Assembly: GCA_026874595.1 (NCBI GenBank)
Contig: CM049315.1
Coordinates: 508,001-572,000 of the forward strand
DNA length: 64,000 nt
Direction of reading: 5' to 3'
Origin: Sipunculus nudus
Lineage: Eukaryota; Annelida; Sipuncula; Golfingiida; Sipunculidae
The translations under genes and the position numbers were made by a program. The notes under the pieces are model-generated. The model saw nothing but the letters and a program-made list of their open reading frames with translations, was not told the origin of the DNA and did no database searches. Positions within the stretch are counted from its first letter, which is position 1; the number at the start of each line of letters is the position of its first letter. Of the stretch, positions 62,524-64,000 are shown in pieces.

Positions 62524-64000
62524 AGCCGCAATAGTAATGATCAATTATCTTCTGATGTTGATAATGGAGTAAATTTTAAGCAGGCTGAAGTCGATGCCAT
62601 GAGTGTTGCTGGTTACGGGTAGACCATACCGGTTAGAAAAGTTTAGTGATAAACGACTGGCATGATTGGACACCAGGTGGAAATCGCTGCCATACTTTTT
62701 TTCTCCCTCAGATTCTGGTAAAAGATCAGGCTAGAACTGAAAGTGTATTTATTTCCTCCATCCCAAGTGGTTCATTGTTTGTAAAAAAAACTTTGTGTTT
62801 TAACTCTGAGTCTCTTTTTGCCTGTAGGTTTTCATCTTTTCCTTGTATGTTTCATATTGTTATAAAGTGTTTAAAAGATGGTATCTAGTGCGTTATTACA
62901 TTCAGGATTATATAATAAAGTGTTATTGCTGGGGTTAGTGTGTCCCACATTCAGTGTCACGTGGACGAAAGGAACAAGTAGCTCACGAGGATGGCGCTTA
63001 AATTATTTAGCTTTAGATCTGAGTTCAAATGAGAGTGCCAAATAATGCACAGCACGTTTTGTAGCAACCACGACTTTCCCTACAGAATTTAAGAAATTTA
63101 AGATCTGTAAATGCACAATTGTGTCAATATAAGTTCGACAAAACGTACAGGCGCATTTTGACGGGGACATAGAAGTATACGTGATGGCGTCTTAAATGTA
63201 TTTCACTGTACTCTAGGCGTGGCTTCGGTTTTATTAAATTGATATATTAGTGTATAGAAGGTAGTTCCTTTAAAAACAAAGACAATTATTCAACAGCAAA
63301 TAAGCACTCAATTAAACAAAATAAAAACATTTTTAGACGAGAAATGTTAGCTGTAGTAGGTGTTTTGAGGAATAGTCACATAAACCTACCCTCATCGATA
63401 TTTTTTTCAGGTTCATTTATTAAATTTTCACTACCATGTTTTTTTTCAATACTTTCTTGGATTTTCAGTGCACACCACAGCATAAAAAGCCCCATATCAT
63501 CATGTAACATTTTCATATTCCCGTAATGAAATGTTAAAGACCGTCTGAGACGAGGTTCACTTAATCACGCTTTGTTAGTGGTAAACTGTGAGACGCATCC
63601 TACCTCCCGGGCGATGAACATAAGGACACAATGATCCAAACTCAACATCTCCTACACTGATGATAAAAATACATGAAAATACCCTGCAAGAAATTTTACT
63701 TTTCTCCACTCCAAGTGCATATTATTCAGTATATATTTATGTTAAAGTTTTTTTTGCTCAGTTTCACTTATCAAATGTAATCAATCATTCAATATCATAT
63801 TATGATGTAAGAATTTGATCATTTATGATGTAGGTAATTTTCAATATTTTTGACAATTCAAAGAGTAAATATGCAGCTGTACAGGATTTATTTATTTTGT
63901 ATGGATTATACCAATGGAAACTCTTAATGGCTGAGGTGGTAGTTATTGTCTAGGGCCTATAAAACCCACGCAAAAGAAACCTAAAGCCCATGAGTTTCAG
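62524..64000. other. Unassigned AT-rich DNA
   Basis: About 1.5 kb with no recognisable coding domain, RNA gene or transposon end. Confidence 0.45.

Noticed and set aside
62240-62622. Overlapping Ser/Leu-rich and Arg/Glu-rich frames
   Set aside because: They arise from (CT)n read in different frames and strands.

Overview
This is a repeat-rich, AT-rich window from a metazoan nuclear genome. No intact host protein-coding gene is supported anywhere in its 64 kb. The retrotransposon types, tRNA-like SINE heads, TTAA-flanked short DNA transposons and abundant microsatellites fit a marine invertebrate, possibly a mollusc. That assignment is an inference with low confidence.

Left part (1-16.1 kb). 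AT-rich DNA with short tandem arrays leads to a 44-bp tandem repeat (2161-2485). It is split by a complete but decayed LTR retrotransposon on the minus strand (2486-8181), after which the 44-bp array resumes in phase. The element reads LTR, gag with a zinc knuckle, a protease remnant, integrase, reverse transcriptase, RNase H, LTR. Integrase lies before reverse transcriptase. This is the unusual order known from Gmr1-like Ty3/gypsy elements, opposite to ordinary gypsy elements. A second, rearranged relative lies at 12.79-16.04 kb. It has an integrase C-terminus running into RT on the plus strand, and a gag on the minus strand with a primer-binding-like site and a candidate LTR. Its RT reading frame is interrupted at a TTAA by an 849-bp non-autonomous, piggyBac-like DNA transposon. 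Repeats of about 130-150 bp and about 188 bp fill 11.46-12.78 kb.

Middle left (16.1-25.2 kb). This is mostly unassigned AT-rich DNA with microsatellites, homopolymer runs, a 41-bp tandem repeat, two tRNA-derived SINE-like copies in opposite orientation, and one weak candidate non-coding exon.

Centre (25.23-59.33 kb). A single satellite array of about 34.1 kb, roughly 725 tandem monomers of 47 bp, occupies more than half the window. The monomers belong to recognisable classes arranged in higher-order repeats: an A-B-C backbone followed by D (188 bp) or E-F (235 bp), with rarer 50-bp G-type units. Larger blocks of about 0.6, 1.2, 1.6, 2.1, 2.6 and 7.8 kb are themselves duplicated. Copies differ by whole numbers of monomers, as expected from unequal exchange. 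Both edges are more divergent than the core.

Right part (59.3-64 kb). A second copy of the TTAA-flanked transposon (892 bp) is followed by a 51-bp minisatellite, poly-G and (CT)n tracts, and unassigned DNA.

The most notable signals are the higher-order satellite, the integrase-before-RT order seen in two separate elements, and the matched TTAA transposon copies on either side of the satellite.
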